Below are positions 22,654-30,692 of a stretch of DNA of 36,743 nucleotides, piece by piece. The first letter of the stretch is position 1, and each line of letters starts with the position of its first letter. Source of the stretch: a virus; IMG/VR virus record IMGVR_UViG_3300019776_000234, positions 1 to 36,743 of that record. One strand, 5' to 3'. A program made the translations under genes and the position numbers. A model generated the notes under the pieces. It was not told where the DNA came from, did not search any database, and worked only from the letters and a program-made list of their open reading frames with translations.

Positions 22654-22681
22654 TTGGCGACGAATTAGTTTTACTTATACT
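22654..22681 (+). promoter_or_regulatory. Weak putative promoter before the cupin-SET gene
   Basis: TTGGCG (22654-22659), 16-bp spacer, TATACT (22676-22681). If used, the transcript would begin near 22688, after the GTG at 22682, and the first usable start would be ATG 22730. It would allow the gene to be expressed apart from the virion genes. Confidence 0.35.
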
Positions 22682-23527
22682 GTGACTGAACTTTGCCCAG
22701 TTGAATCACATGATCTAGTTGAGATCAATATGAACGCTTCACTTGATGAAGTGGAATTGGCAGTGCTTGATCTTCCGCAGGTTGAATGCTCAATGGTTCA
22801 TCGTTTTGGCAATGGCATCTACATCAGAGAGCTAACAATGCCAAAGGGAACGTTGATTGTTGGTCATAATCACAGGCACAATCACACAAACTTCATCCTA
22901 AAGGGAAAGGCTATCATGCACACGGAGGGGAATCCTCCTATGACGCTTGAAGCTCCTATGGTTTTCGAGTGGGGGCCGGGACGTAAGGTCATTTACAACT
23001 TAGAGGAAACGGTTTGGCAGAATGTTCACGCAATCAAATCCCGTGATCTGGATGAGATTGAAGAGTTTCTGTACGATAAATCAGACGGGTCACGGGCTTA
23101 CGTTCAAGGCATGCACGATGCAGAGACGGCTTATCGCAAAGCTGACTTAGAGGATTTTGAGTGTCTTGATTTATCTGATAGATTTTACCCTCTTGGAGAC
23201 ATTTGTGACTACCCATTTGGAATGGAGTCTTGCGTCCAAATTCGTTCAAGTCGGATTCACGGCAAGGGATGCTTTATCGGAGCCGGAGTTCCTGCCATGT
23301 CGATTATTGCTCCAATACGATTAAGCGGAAAATGGACGGAGGCGGCTAGGTTTGTAAACCATTCCTGCCGTCCTAATTGCTTTTTTGTTAAGTCTGATTC
23401 TGGTGATGTTGTGCTTATGTCATTCCGTGACATAAGAAACCCAATCGCAGGGCAATCATGCGAGGAATTGACCATTGATTACAAGCAAGCAACAAAAGTC
23501 TTAAATATGAAGGAGGACTCAATATGA
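22682..23527 (+). CDS. Cupin-SET domain fusion, putative protein methyltransferase
   Basis: 281 residues from GTG 22682; ATG 22730 (265 residues) is an alternative. Residues about 40-120 form a cupin of the sort found in phage genomes (VGHNHRHNHTNFILKGKAIMH, four His at 62-68 as metal ligands, then DLDEIEEFL). Residues about 186-272 carry all three SET-domain signatures: SSRIHGKGCF (GxG, SAM pocket, 194-196), RFVNHSCRPN (226-232, pseudoknot) and EELTIDY with the catalytic-position Tyr267. SET enzymes methylate lysine in proteins; the substrate here is unknown. The gene sits between tail needle and ejection genes, its TGA overlaps the next ATG, and a strong AAGGAGG for that next gene lies in its end. 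Confidence 0.8.
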   Translation: MTELCPVESHDLVEINMNASLDEVELAVLDLPQVECSMVHRFGNGIYIRELTMPKGTLIVGHNHRHNHTNFILKGKAIMHTEGNPPMTLEAPMVFEWGPGRKVIYNLEETVWQNVHAIKSRDLDEIEEFLYDKSDGSRAYVQGMHDAETAYRKADLEDFECLDLSDRFYPLGDICDYPFGMESCVQIRSSRIHGKGCFIGAGVPAMSIIAPIRLSGKWTEAARFVNHSCRPNCFFVKSDSGDVVLMSFRDIRNPIAGQSCEELTIDYKQATKVLNMKEDSI

Positions 23528-24261
23528 GCGCATGGGTGGCTGGAGGTTTAGCGTTAGCGTCTGTGGCAGCTGGTGCGTATGCCGCAAATAAAAGAGCGTC
23601 TGCTGCAAGAAGGGCAGCGGGACAGCAGATTGATATGTATAACAGGGGGGTTTCTGAGCAAGAAGCAAAACTTGCCGATATTAAAGACCTACTTTCTCCT
23701 TACACTGATCTTGGCAAGAAGGCTTTAGAAAGTCAGGGCAATCTGATTGGGCTTGGCACTCCAGAACAACAACGTAAAGCGATTTCCAACATTGAGCAGG
23801 GACCGCAATTCCAAGCGATGCAACAGCAGGGTGAAAACTCGCTTTTGCAGAACGCTTCTGCAACCGGAGGACTTCGGGGAGGAAACATTGAATCGGCATT
23901 GGCGCAGTTTCGTCCGAGCCTGCTTTCGTCGCTAATTCAACAGCAGTTTAGCCAACTCGGGGGACTGAGCGGGCAGGGATTGCAAGCGTCTAACGCATTG
24001 AGTGGGTTCACTCAGAACACTGGGAACAACAAGTCTCAGCTATTCGGACAAATCGGAGCGGCTCAGGCAGGGGCAACTAACGCGCAAGGTGCAGCAAATG
24101 CGGCTCCGTGGCAGATGGCTAGTGACTTGGCTGGAAGTTATTCTGGGATGGTTGCTGGGAATTATCTAAAGGGTGGAAGTTCATTCTCCACTCCGCAATA
24201 CGGTGGAACGCAAAACGTGCAAGGCGGCACAATGAACAACGGGATCTTTACTTCGACCTAA
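23524..24261 (+). CDS. Ejection protein, gp7-like DNA transfer protein
   Basis: 245 residues. The N-terminus is hydrophobic and Ala-rich (MSAWVAGGLALASVAAGAYAANKRASAARRAAGQQIDMYN), followed by a Gln-rich helical middle (QGPQFQAMQQQGENSLLQNASATGGLRGGNIESALAQF) and a Gly/Asn/Gln-rich end, the usual make-up of P22 gp7/gp14-type injection proteins. These travel into the cell with the DNA and build a conduit across the envelope. It has the clearest Shine-Dalgarno of the arm (AGGAGG, 7 bases before ATG 23524), overlapping the end of the cupin-SET gene. Confidence 0.8.
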   Translation: MSAWVAGGLALASVAAGAYAANKRASAARRAAGQQIDMYNRGVSEQEAKLADIKDLLSPYTDLGKKALESQGNLIGLGTPEQQRKAISNIEQGPQFQAMQQQGENSLLQNASATGGLRGGNIESALAQFRPSLLSSLIQQQFSQLGGLSGQGLQASNALSGFTQNTGNNKSQLFGQIGAAQAGATNAQGAANAAPWQMASDLAGSYSGMVAGNYLKGGSSFSTPQYGGTQNVQGGTMNNGIFTST

Positions 24262-24264
24262 TTT

Positions 24265-25638
24265 ATGCCAGATCCGATCAACTACTTAGCAGGAATGCAA
24301 GATCCTGCATCCGGCAATTTCCTGCGAGCGTTCCAAGGAGGTATCCAGATGGGCTTGCAAGCTCCGTCTGCGCTTGAGCGTGAGGCCCAACAAGAGGCGA
24401 TCAACCTTTCGCGTGTTCAGCAGGATTCGTCTCGATTACAACAGAATATCCTTCAGCAGAAACTTGCAGAAGATCAAAGGGTGGAAGAGTTCAAGCAAAA
24501 GGCCGCTGATAATTATTGGAGTACGTTGCAAGACGTAAATGCGACTCCGGAGCAAATCACATCATCTAAGCAGGGGCTTTTTTACGCTTTTCCAGAGCTT
24601 GCAAAGCAAAATGAAGCGATGCAGAAAAACGCCACTGAACTCCAGAAAGGATTTGCTAGTAGCATGGCAAAGAGACTTGTGGTTGCAATGGATTCTAAAG
24701 ATCCAAACGTTATTGATACAACGTTTAACGAACTGGAGACGGCAGCAAAAAGCAAACCAGAGCTTGCGATGAATCTTCAAGGTCTCAAAACGATAAGAGA
24801 TCTTCACGCAAAGAGTACGGAGTCAGCTTACGGAATGGCTCGATCTGTTGTTGCTGATTCTGATCCGAAGTTTCTGTCTGAATATTACGATTCACGCAAA
24901 AAACAGAAAGAAGCTGAAGGTGTTGTAGATTCCGAGTTGCCCCTAAAGGAAAAAAATCAATTTATCGAGGATCAGCGAAAAACATGGGAAAAGGCATTTG
25001 CGCCTTACAATATCCGGCAAGAGAACTTCTCTATCATCCAGAACGCTAATCCAGATAAAATCGGAGACACCGCTAGGATTAAAGCGTTTGTTAAGATGAT
25101 AACTCCAAACGAATCTGTGATGGAGGGCGATGTTCGTTCTATTTCAAATCCTGCTGATACTGTTGGCGGATTCTTGGCTAACATTCAGCGCAAATTTGAT
25201 TCAACTGGGCTACTTGAACAGACAGATAGAGATGCGATCGAGAGAGAGTCTGAATCTCTATTTAACCGATCAAGGGGCAAGGTTGAGTACACTCGGAAAA
25301 GCATGACTCCGCTACTAAAGCGGAACAACGTTGATCCTGCTGACGTGTTTATTTTTGACATGGGAGAAAACGCAAAAAAGAAAGAGCAACCAACAAAGCC
25401 AAATCTCACTCCATACGGAACAACTTCCGCAACACTTCCTTCTCGTTCAAGTGCGATGGCGATTAGTGCGCCACCGGCAAAAGGAGGAAACTTGACTCAA
25501 TATCAAATTGCAGCTGCGAAACGACAAGCAGATAGAGAAGCCGGATTGCCAGTTGATAACACTCCGGTGGACTTAGGTGAACCAAAGTTCCTTGAGTTAA
25601 TTTCTCCGTCTGGTGTTCAGTTCAAACGGGCCAAATAA
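24265..25638 (+). CDS. Ejection protein, gp20-like
   Basis: 457 residues. It opens MPDPINYLAGMQDPASGNFLRAFQGGIQMGLQ, followed by a long Gln/Glu-rich helical region (residues 30-180) of the kind seen in the second P22-type ejection protein. The middle and end are charged and helical without catalytic motifs. Its place between the gp7-like and gp16-like genes, with gaps of 2-3 bases, supports the assignment; similarity to P22 gp20 itself is only architectural. Confidence 0.72.
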   Translation: MPDPINYLAGMQDPASGNFLRAFQGGIQMGLQAPSALEREAQQEAINLSRVQQDSSRLQQNILQQKLAEDQRVEEFKQKAADNYWSTLQDVNATPEQITSSKQGLFYAFPELAKQNEAMQKNATELQKGFASSMAKRLVVAMDSKDPNVIDTTFNELETAAKSKPELAMNLQGLKTIRDLHAKSTESAYGMARSVVADSDPKFLSEYYDSRKKQKEAEGVVDSELPLKEKNQFIEDQRKTWEKAFAPYNIRQENFSIIQNANPDKIGDTARIKAFVKMITPNESVMEGDVRSISNPADTVGGFLANIQRKFDSTGLLEQTDRDAIERESESLFNRSRGKVEYTRKSMTPLLKRNNVDPADVFIFDMGENAKKKEQPTKPNLTPYGTTSATLPSRSSAMAISAPPAKGGNLTQYQIAAAKRQADREAGLPVDNTPVDLGEPKFLELISPSGVQFKRAK

Positions 25639-25640
25639 CG

Positions 25641-28109
25641 ATGCCTACTTATTCCGTATCTGTTGATGGTGCTGAATATTCGTTCGATGCTCCGGACGAT
25701 AAAGCGGCAGGCTTGTACGCTGATGACATTTATAAATCGGTAACGGCTGGAACTGCAAAGCCGCTTGAACAAGCTGCTGCTGCGCCGGAAATTGGCGGAA
25801 TGTTTGACGAGTTCGGCGGCTCAGTTGGTAACGAGTGGATTGACCGCTTGAAAGGTCTTCCTGCTGCGATGAAAGAGGCTTTTACTGGCGAACAACGTCA
25901 GACGGAAGCGACTCGCACAACTCCGGATTATCGCGCTGCTGGCGGGATGCCTGAGATGGCGAGCGTCACAATGCCTTCACTCAAAGCTGCTGCTGGAACG
26001 CTCGCATCTGGGCCGGAGGAGACTGCAAGGATCATCAAATCGAAATTCCCAAACGTCCAAGTATTCAACGACGAAAAAGGGAACTTCTTTCTGAAGTCTG
26101 CGGTAGATGGAAAAACCTACGCGATTCAACCAGGATTCAACGCTGGCGACATTTTGCGCGGCATTGGCACTGTTGGACAGTACATGATCGGTGGCGAGGT
26201 CGCAGGGGCCGCAAAGGGCCTTAAAGCTGGATTACAAGGTGCAAAAACACTTGAGAAAGCTGGGATGCTTGAACGCGCGTTGGGATCTGCAATAGGGCAA
26301 ACTGGCATTGAGGCTTCACAAGCTGCGACTGGAGGGACTTTCGATACTGCTACAATTCCGGAAGCGGCTGCTGCTGATATTGGAATCGGGCTTATAGGCA
26401 AAGGTGCTTCTGCGCTGAACAAATCGCTTAAATCTCCTACCATTTCCGGTGCACTTGAATCTGGCGGATTCGGCGTTGCTGGCGGTGAAGGTGCATCTAT
26501 TCCAGCAAGCGAAGTCGCTGGTGCTGCTGAACGAATGGCAAAAGGTGAATCTGTCACTGCTGCCGCTCCAATTTCGCAAGAGCAACTCATCACTCTAGTG
26601 AAGATCGCAGGCGTTAAAGGTAACACGCAGGCAAAAGAGCGTCTTGCATCGTTGCTTGATGTGGATCCAACGCTATTGGATTACGCCAAAGAATTGGGGC
26701 TTGATTTGCCAGTTGATGTGCTTTCAAGGAATCGTCAATTGAAGGGCGCGATTGGCCTTGGCAGGTCTCAAGCGGCATCTGGTGAAGCGGCTGGATGGCA
26801 ACAGGCGGTTCAAGATTCGATGGCTAAGTTTGACGATATTGTTGAAAGCCTTGGAGTGAAAGATGACGTAGCAGGCATTTCAGACAAAACGCGAAAAACG
26901 CTAACTGATGCCATTCAAGATTTAGAAGGACAAGCAAAGCCGCTTTACTCAGAGATTGAACAAGTTGTAACTCCAGAGTCAGGAGTTAGGGCAAGCAAAC
27001 TGAGATCTGTTCTTGAAGAGTCACTCGCCAAAAAAGGAGGAAGGGTTGAGCGATTAACTCCAGTTGAGCGTGATTTGCTTAAAGAATTAGACGCCGGGAA
27101 TGTCACTTGGGATTTCATCAAAGGTGAAAAGATGGATCTTGGTGAATCCGCTTTTAATCCATCATCGAAGTTTTCCGCTGTTGTTAAGGCGCAGAAAGCA
27201 AAGTTGTATGATGCAATGAAGGAGGATCTCCGCGCGGCGGTTGCTGATACTGGAGACGCTGAACTTTTGGCTAAATACGATTTAGCGCAATCACTCCACG
27301 CTAAAAAGATGGAGTTCAAAGATAAGATCCTTCAAGGGTTTGGAAAGACCGATGAGGGGACTCTGATTGGCGCGATGAATAAAGTGGTTCGCGGTTTGAG
27401 GTCCGGAGACACTAAAGATTTGGTTCGTTTCAATATGGTTGTTCCAAAAGAGCAACAAGAGGAAGCGTTGCTTACTGCGATTTTCGACGCCACAAAAGCA
27501 AAGTCCGGAGAAGGTGTTAGCCAATTTGGACACGCTGAATATGTGAAGTTGTTCAGTGATATTGCGAAACGGCCAAACGTAGCGGCGAAAGTATCTGAGG
27601 TTGTCGGGAAGGAGAAGTTTGCAACGATGCAGAAGATGTACGCATTGTCGAAAGCGATTCAAGAGTCCCGCGCAAACGTTAAAGGAACAGGGGCTTCTTT
27701 GCAGTGGAATAAGGCACTTGAGCCAACTGGGATCGTTGAAAAGTCAATAGATCAACTCAGCGCAGCAAATATCGGAAAAGCGGTTGGTGGCGCGGCTGGA
27801 TTGGCGGTTGGAGGGCCAGGTGGAGCATTGGTCGGAGGAACGCTTGGGCATTTCATAGGACAATCCTTAGCCAAAGCACCGCCCGATAAACTCGGCCTTG
27901 TAAACGCAATGTTCGGATCTCCAGAGTTCAAGAATCTGGCAATCAAAGCCGCTACTCAGCCAAGGGTATCCAATACTGACGTAAACAAACTGATATTCTC
28001 TCCAGCCTTTAGAAAGTTCGCTAAAGAAACCGGAATGGACATGAGCAAAAAAGCACTTACTGCATGGGTCACTGACTCGTTACAACCGAAAACCAAATCT
28101 GACAAATGA
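25641..28109 (+). CDS. Ejection protein, gp16-like, with glycine-zipper segment
   Basis: 822 residues, the largest ejection protein. It opens with a small beta domain (TYSVSVDGAEYSFDAPDDKAAGLYADDIYKSV) used in such proteins as a virion-docking segment, then long Ala-rich helices with amphipathic stretches (KGLKAGLQGAKTLEKAGMLERALG). Near the end is GKAVGGAAGLAVGGPGGALVGGTLG, a Gly-zipper able to enter membranes. No lytic transglycosylase motif is apparent. Probably crosses or lines the inner membrane during DNA entry. Its TGA overlaps the next ATG (ATGA). Confidence 0.75.
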   Translation: MPTYSVSVDGAEYSFDAPDDKAAGLYADDIYKSVTAGTAKPLEQAAAAPEIGGMFDEFGGSVGNEWIDRLKGLPAAMKEAFTGEQRQTEATRTTPDYRAAGGMPEMASVTMPSLKAAAGTLASGPEETARIIKSKFPNVQVFNDEKGNFFLKSAVDGKTYAIQPGFNAGDILRGIGTVGQYMIGGEVAGAAKGLKAGLQGAKTLEKAGMLERALGSAIGQTGIEASQAATGGTFDTATIPEAAAADIGIGLIGKGASALNKSLKSPTISGALESGGFGVAGGEGASIPASEVAGAAERMAKGESVTAAAPISQEQLITLVKIAGVKGNTQAKERLASLLDVDPTLLDYAKELGLDLPVDVLSRNRQLKGAIGLGRSQAASGEAAGWQQAVQDSMAKFDDIVESLGVKDDVAGISDKTRKTLTDAIQDLEGQAKPLYSEIEQVVTPESGVRASKLRSVLEESLAKKGGRVERLTPVERDLLKELDAGNVTWDFIKGEKMDLGESAFNPSSKFSAVVKAQKAKLYDAMKEDLRAAVADTGDAELLAKYDLAQSLHAKKMEFKDKILQGFGKTDEGTLIGAMNKVVRGLRSGDTKDLVRFNMVVPKEQQEEALLTAIFDATKAKSGEGVSQFGHAEYVKLFSDIAKRPNVAAKVSEVVGKEKFATMQKMYALSKAIQESRANVKGTGASLQWNKALEPTGIVEKSIDQLSAANIGKAVGGAAGLAVGGPGGALVGGTLGHFIGQSLAKAPPDKLGLVNAMFGSPEFKNLAIKAATQPRVSNTDVNKLIFSPAFRKFAKETGMDMSKKALTAWVTDSLQPKTKSDK

Positions 28110-28411
28110 TCCAACAGGCTTATCCAACTTTCACCGACATCGACGGCACTCCTTTGGAGACTGGTTATCTCTATATTGGGACGGCTGGACTTAATCCAGA
28201 AACGTCACCGATTACCGTATATTGGGACTCCGCGCAGACTCAGCCGGCCGCGCAACCTATCCGCACTAGTGGAGGGGCTCCAGCTCGCAACGGCTCACCA
28301 GCGGCTTTGTATGGCCCCTCGACGTACTCTCTAACGGTTCGCAATAAGAACTCTGAGATTGTCACGACGAATCTAAACGTGGATAACTCTCCGGATTACG
28401 GGACTTATTGA
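28106..28411 (+). CDS. Stand-alone tailspike head-binding-like domain
   Basis: 101 residues. The pattern FTDIDGTPLETGYLYIG...PETSPITVYWDSAQTQPAAQPIRTSGGAPARNG...YSLTVRNKNSEIV matches the N-terminal head-binding domain of P22-type tailspikes, which trimerises and attaches to the virion. Here the protein stops at NSPDYGTY with no receptor-binding or endorhamnosidase domain. It may be an adaptor onto which a separate fibre docks; the shared PDYGTY end with the needle-like protein (22646) fits a docking tail. A truncated tailspike is the alternative. Confidence 0.75.
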   Translation: MIQQAYPTFTDIDGTPLETGYLYIGTAGLNPETSPITVYWDSAQTQPAAQPIRTSGGAPARNGSPAALYGPSTYSLTVRNKNSEIVTTNLNVDNSPDYGTY

Positions 28412-28412
28412 A

Positions 28413-28679
28413 ATGGAACAGAAACTTCTTGAGATGGTATCGACGCAGGGGCCGCTTGCCGCATTTATGGGGCTAGTGATTTGGTGGCAACGATCATCTA
28501 ATACAGCATTAAATGACTCCGTGAAAGCTATCCAAGACGAACGCTTCGCAGCAATGGAAGCGCACATTTCCAAGCTGGAAGCAAAAAGCGACTCTTGCGA
28601 AGAAGACAGGAAAAAACTTTGGGAAAGCAACGCTAGGATGCAGGAACGGATCGCAGAATTAACCTCACACTCTCGATAA
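28413..28679 (+). CDS. Membrane-anchored coiled-coil protein of lysis cassette
   Basis: 88 residues. One N-terminal membrane segment (PLAAFMGLVIWW, about 14-25), then a charged coiled coil (DERFAAMEAHISKLEAKSDSCEEDRKKLWESNARMQERIAEL). This is the layout of BhlA/UviB-like holin-related proteins and of small inner-membrane spanin-like proteins. It stands directly before a small holin and the endolysin, so a lysis role is likely. Confidence 0.65.
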   Translation: MEQKLLEMVSTQGPLAAFMGLVIWWQRSSNTALNDSVKAIQDERFAAMEAHISKLEAKSDSCEEDRKKLWESNARMQERIAELTSHSR

Positions 28680-28680
28680 T

Positions 28681-28854
28681 ATGAAAAACCTACTGAAAAA
28701 CTACGTCTCTCAGCCTTCTACTTGGCTCGGACTCGCTAAACTAGGCGCAGCTCTCGGCCTTTACTCTACAGGAATCGGTGGCGCAGTGGCTTCGATCGTT
28801 GTCGCAGTATTCGGGGCCGTTGACGTTGTTCGCAACGAAAAGACGATGTTATGA
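28681..28854 (+). CDS. Small holin-like protein
   Basis: 57 residues, one base after the preceding stop. A short basic N-terminus (MKNLLKNYVSQPSTW) is followed by two Ala/Gly/Val-rich hydrophobic stretches (LGLAKLGAALGLYS and GIGGAVASIVVAVFGAVDVV) able to form one or two membrane helices, then a charged end RNEKTML. Size, membrane content and the ATGA overlap with the endolysin make it the best holin candidate. Confidence 0.75.
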   Translation: MKNLLKNYVSQPSTWLGLAKLGAALGLYSTGIGGAVASIVVAVFGAVDVVRNEKTML

Positions 28855-29321
28855 GTTTCGACCCGCGCACTGAGAAGTGTCTGAGTAGTCTGTTGCCTAA
28901 AGTGCAGAAGAACTTCCGCGACTTTATGACGGAAGCACAGGCTTTAGCGGCTTCCAAAGGGCTTCAATACAAAGCAATCTGCGGAACTCGCACTTGGGAA
29001 GATCAAGCCGAACTCTACGCGCAAGGCCGAACAAAACCCGGCAAGATCGTCACGAAAGCTCCTCCAGGATCTTCGTTTCACAACTTTGGACTAGCGATTG
29101 ACTGCGGCGTTTTCAAAGGTGGATCGTATCTAGACGACGAATCACCCGCTGAAGCTGATCGATTTCATCGTCTCGCTTCGGCAATTGCAAAGCGCAACGG
29201 ACTGCGATGGGGCGGAGATTTCCGCAGCATAACAGACACTCCACATTTTGAGTACGACACTCAGCGCACCCTTGCTGAAATGCGTGACTTGCATAACAAA
29301 GGCAAAGATGCGCTCGCGTAA
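28851..29321 (+). CDS. Endolysin, M15-family L-alanyl-D-glutamate peptidase
   Basis: 156 residues, the size of T5-type M15C endolysins. Zinc and catalytic motif SFHNFGLAID (His77, Asp84), WGGDF (120-124) and DTPHFEY (His132) are present, preceded by GTRTWEDQAELYAQGRTKPG, the conserved substrate-side helix of the family. It cuts the L-Ala-D-Glu bond in peptidoglycan stem peptides. There is no signal peptide, so it depends on the holin. It is the last gene of the rightward arm. Confidence 0.93.
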   Translation: MSFDPRTEKCLSSLLPKVQKNFRDFMTEAQALAASKGLQYKAICGTRTWEDQAELYAQGRTKPGKIVTKAPPGSSFHNFGLAIDCGVFKGGSYLDDESPAEADRFHRLASAIAKRNGLRWGGDFRSITDTPHFEYDTQRTLAEMRDLHNKGKDALA

Positions 29322-29355
29322 TCACGTTACGATGTTCCCGTGTAAACGGCTTTGG

Positions 29356-29541
29356 TTATGTCGCTTTGGTGGTCGCAAGTCGAAGTAGCCTGCGCTTGTG
29401 CTGGTAGTCGATCTGATACCATTTCTGCGCGTTCGTTAGCGGCTTCCTGACTCGCTTCGGCTTCTGCGTCCGAGGCTTCCGGTGAGATTTGTACTCGCTA
29501 ACCAGCGCGTCTATCTCACCAATCGGAAGCGGCTCTTTCAT
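29356..29541 (-). CDS. Small basic hypothetical protein, last gene of leftward operon
   Basis: 61 residues; the N-terminal 20 are acidic/hydrophobic (MKEPLPIGEIDALVSEY), the rest very Lys/Arg-rich (HRKPRTQKPKRVRKPLTNAQKWYQIDYQHKRRLLRL), suggesting nucleic-acid binding. A GAAGGA ribosome binding site precedes ATG 29541. It overlaps the upstream 57-residue gene by 26 bases and faces the endolysin gene across a 34-base convergent gap in which I see only a weak CACG/CGTG hairpin. Confidence 0.6.
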   Translation of the reverse strand: MKEPLPIGEIDALVSEYKSHRKPRTQKPKRVRKPLTNAQKWYQIDYQHKRRLLRLATTKAT

Positions 29542-29689
29542 CTGTTTTCAGTTCCTTCAACGTCTTGCGACATACTCCCATCGTCCGCAACTCCTTTTCA
29601 AACAAGAGTGGCGCAATGTTCTCCTGCTCCAAGATGTTAAGCAGCATTTCGACCAAGAATATCGCGCTGTCTATCTTTTCGTTTGGCAT
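29516..29689 (-). CDS. 57-residue helical protein
   Basis: MPNEKIDSAIFLVEMLLNILEQENIAP and the following LRTMGVCRKTLKELKTD form a short all-helical protein. The end resembles the recognition part of an HTH (GVxRKTLKELK), as in phage replication or regulatory proteins that end SRRTLxRAxKELG, but the domain is too short to be certain. It overlaps the frames on both sides. Coding is inferred from composition and the adjacent AAATATGCC start. Confidence 0.5.
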   Translation of the reverse strand: MPNEKIDSAIFLVEMLLNILEQENIAPLLFEKELRTMGVCRKTLKELKTDERAASDW

Positions 29690-29954
29690 ATTTGCGTTGG
29701 TTTATTTCGAGTTTGCGCTCCGGCGTTAGATTTGCCCACCAATTGCGAGTTGATTCAGCGACTCGGCCTCGTATCTCATCTCGCTTTTCCGGCGACTGCT
29801 CACTTACCCATCTCCGCTTGTACTCTGTGTTTGTTAGGCAGCTAAACGGCTTTCTATGCGCTTCTGCCGCTGTTTCTCGCGCCACTTTGCTTTCGATGCT
29901 AGCTGCGCTCGATAATACTCTTCTCGTTTCTCTGGACTCAGTGATGCTTCCCAT
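29637..29954 (-). pseudogene. Second copy of basic helical domain, no clear start
   Basis: This frame overlaps the end of the 190-residue gene by 121 bases. From about 29845 downward it encodes EYKRRWVSEQSPEKRDEI...RQRDILGRNAA, clearly similar to the end of that gene (EYKRKWEASLSPEKREEY...RQKRIESRLAA), including the matching AA-stop. The only ATG in frame (29954) would translate 40 residues of antisense-looking overlap. It is probably a tandem duplicate that lost its start, or is reached by a frameshift from the upstream gene. Confidence 0.45.
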
Positions 29955-30406
29955 TTTCTCTTGTATTCGTTGTGACGCTTCTTCTGTTCGTCGTTCAATT
30001 TGTATTTTCCGTGAATCTGTTCGTGTTTGAGTTTCGCTCGTTTAATTGACTCTTTGCGCCGCTTGATTCGCTCCTCTTCTGGCAGCTTAAACGGGCTTAC
30101 TCGCTTCTCTGACGGAATCATCGCCCATCTACGTTTAGCGGCTTCTGAGCGTTCCTGAGTCGTTAGCGGAGGCTTTTTTGGCTTCGCTTCACGTTCCTTT
30201 TTAATACGCTCACGTTTCACGATGGCTTTGGTGATTTGCCCACTCATCATATCACGTTTACGAAACGGATTATGAAGACCGCGCCGGATCTCCCACGCTT
30301 TGATAGCTGAGTCGATTCCCGCTGTTGATCCTCTACCAAATCCGAGACAAGACGGATCTTCGACCCGTGCAATCGTATCTCCTGGCCTACTTGCTGGCGT
30401 TCTCAT
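29834..30406 (-). CDS. Highly basic Lys/Arg/Glu-rich helical protein
   Basis: 190 residues. The N-terminal part (residues 1-50) is mixed (SCLGFGRGSTAGIDSAIKAWEIRRG), and from 60 on it is almost entirely charged helix with repeated SPEKR/PSEKR/PEEERIKRR units, like the linker regions of phage HNH-type and histone-like proteins. No catalytic HNH residues are visible. AAGGTAA precedes ATG 30406. It overlaps the upstream gene by 20 bases. It may bind DNA or RNA. Confidence 0.68.
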   Translation of the reverse strand: MRTPASRPGDTIARVEDPSCLGFGRGSTAGIDSAIKAWEIRRGLHNPFRKRDMMSGQITKAIVKRERIKKEREAKPKKPPLTTQERSEAAKRRWAMIPSEKRVSPFKLPEEERIKRRKESIKRAKLKHEQIHGKYKLNDEQKKRHNEYKRKWEASLSPEKREEYYRAQLASKAKWREKQRQKRIESRLAA

Positions 30407-30692
30407 TTACCTTAACTTTCGTTGCTGCTTTCATTAGATCAATGTGATCTACGCACTCGTTTCGGTCACGGCCTTCAAATATTGGAACCCCGTTATCGGT
30501 GAGGACGTAGTATCGTCCGTTGTGAGGTGTCTCAACTCTCCAGCCCTTCATCGCCGGAAACTCAACTCCTAGAGCGCACTTCTTGGTAGCCCACTGAGTA
30601 AGAGTGTCATCTTTGAAGAACATATTGCCTTCGTCGCTGACATAGTGCGGCACTAGCACGGACGGGAAGTCGGGTGGGTAGTTCATTTCCAC
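30387..30692 (-). CDS. Hypothetical protein
   Basis: 101 residues, no known family. It contains FPSVLVPHYVSDEGNMFFKDD and WRVETPHNGRYYVLTDNGVPIFEGRDRNECVDHID, a small alpha/beta domain with aromatic turns, and a Lys-rich tail. It overlaps the ABA-sandwich gene by 10 bases. Accessory gene of the early operon. Confidence 0.65.
   Translation of the reverse strand: MEMNYPPDFPSVLVPHYVSDEGNMFFKDDTLTQWATKKCALGVEFPAMKGWRVETPHNGRYYVLTDNGVPIFEGRDRNECVDHIDLMKAATKVKVNENASK

Noticed and set aside
26126-26626. 166-codon minus-strand frame opposite the gp16-like gene
   Set aside because: A Pro/Ala/Ser-rich shadow produced by the Ala/Gly-rich sense gene; no start context and wrong orientation for this arm.
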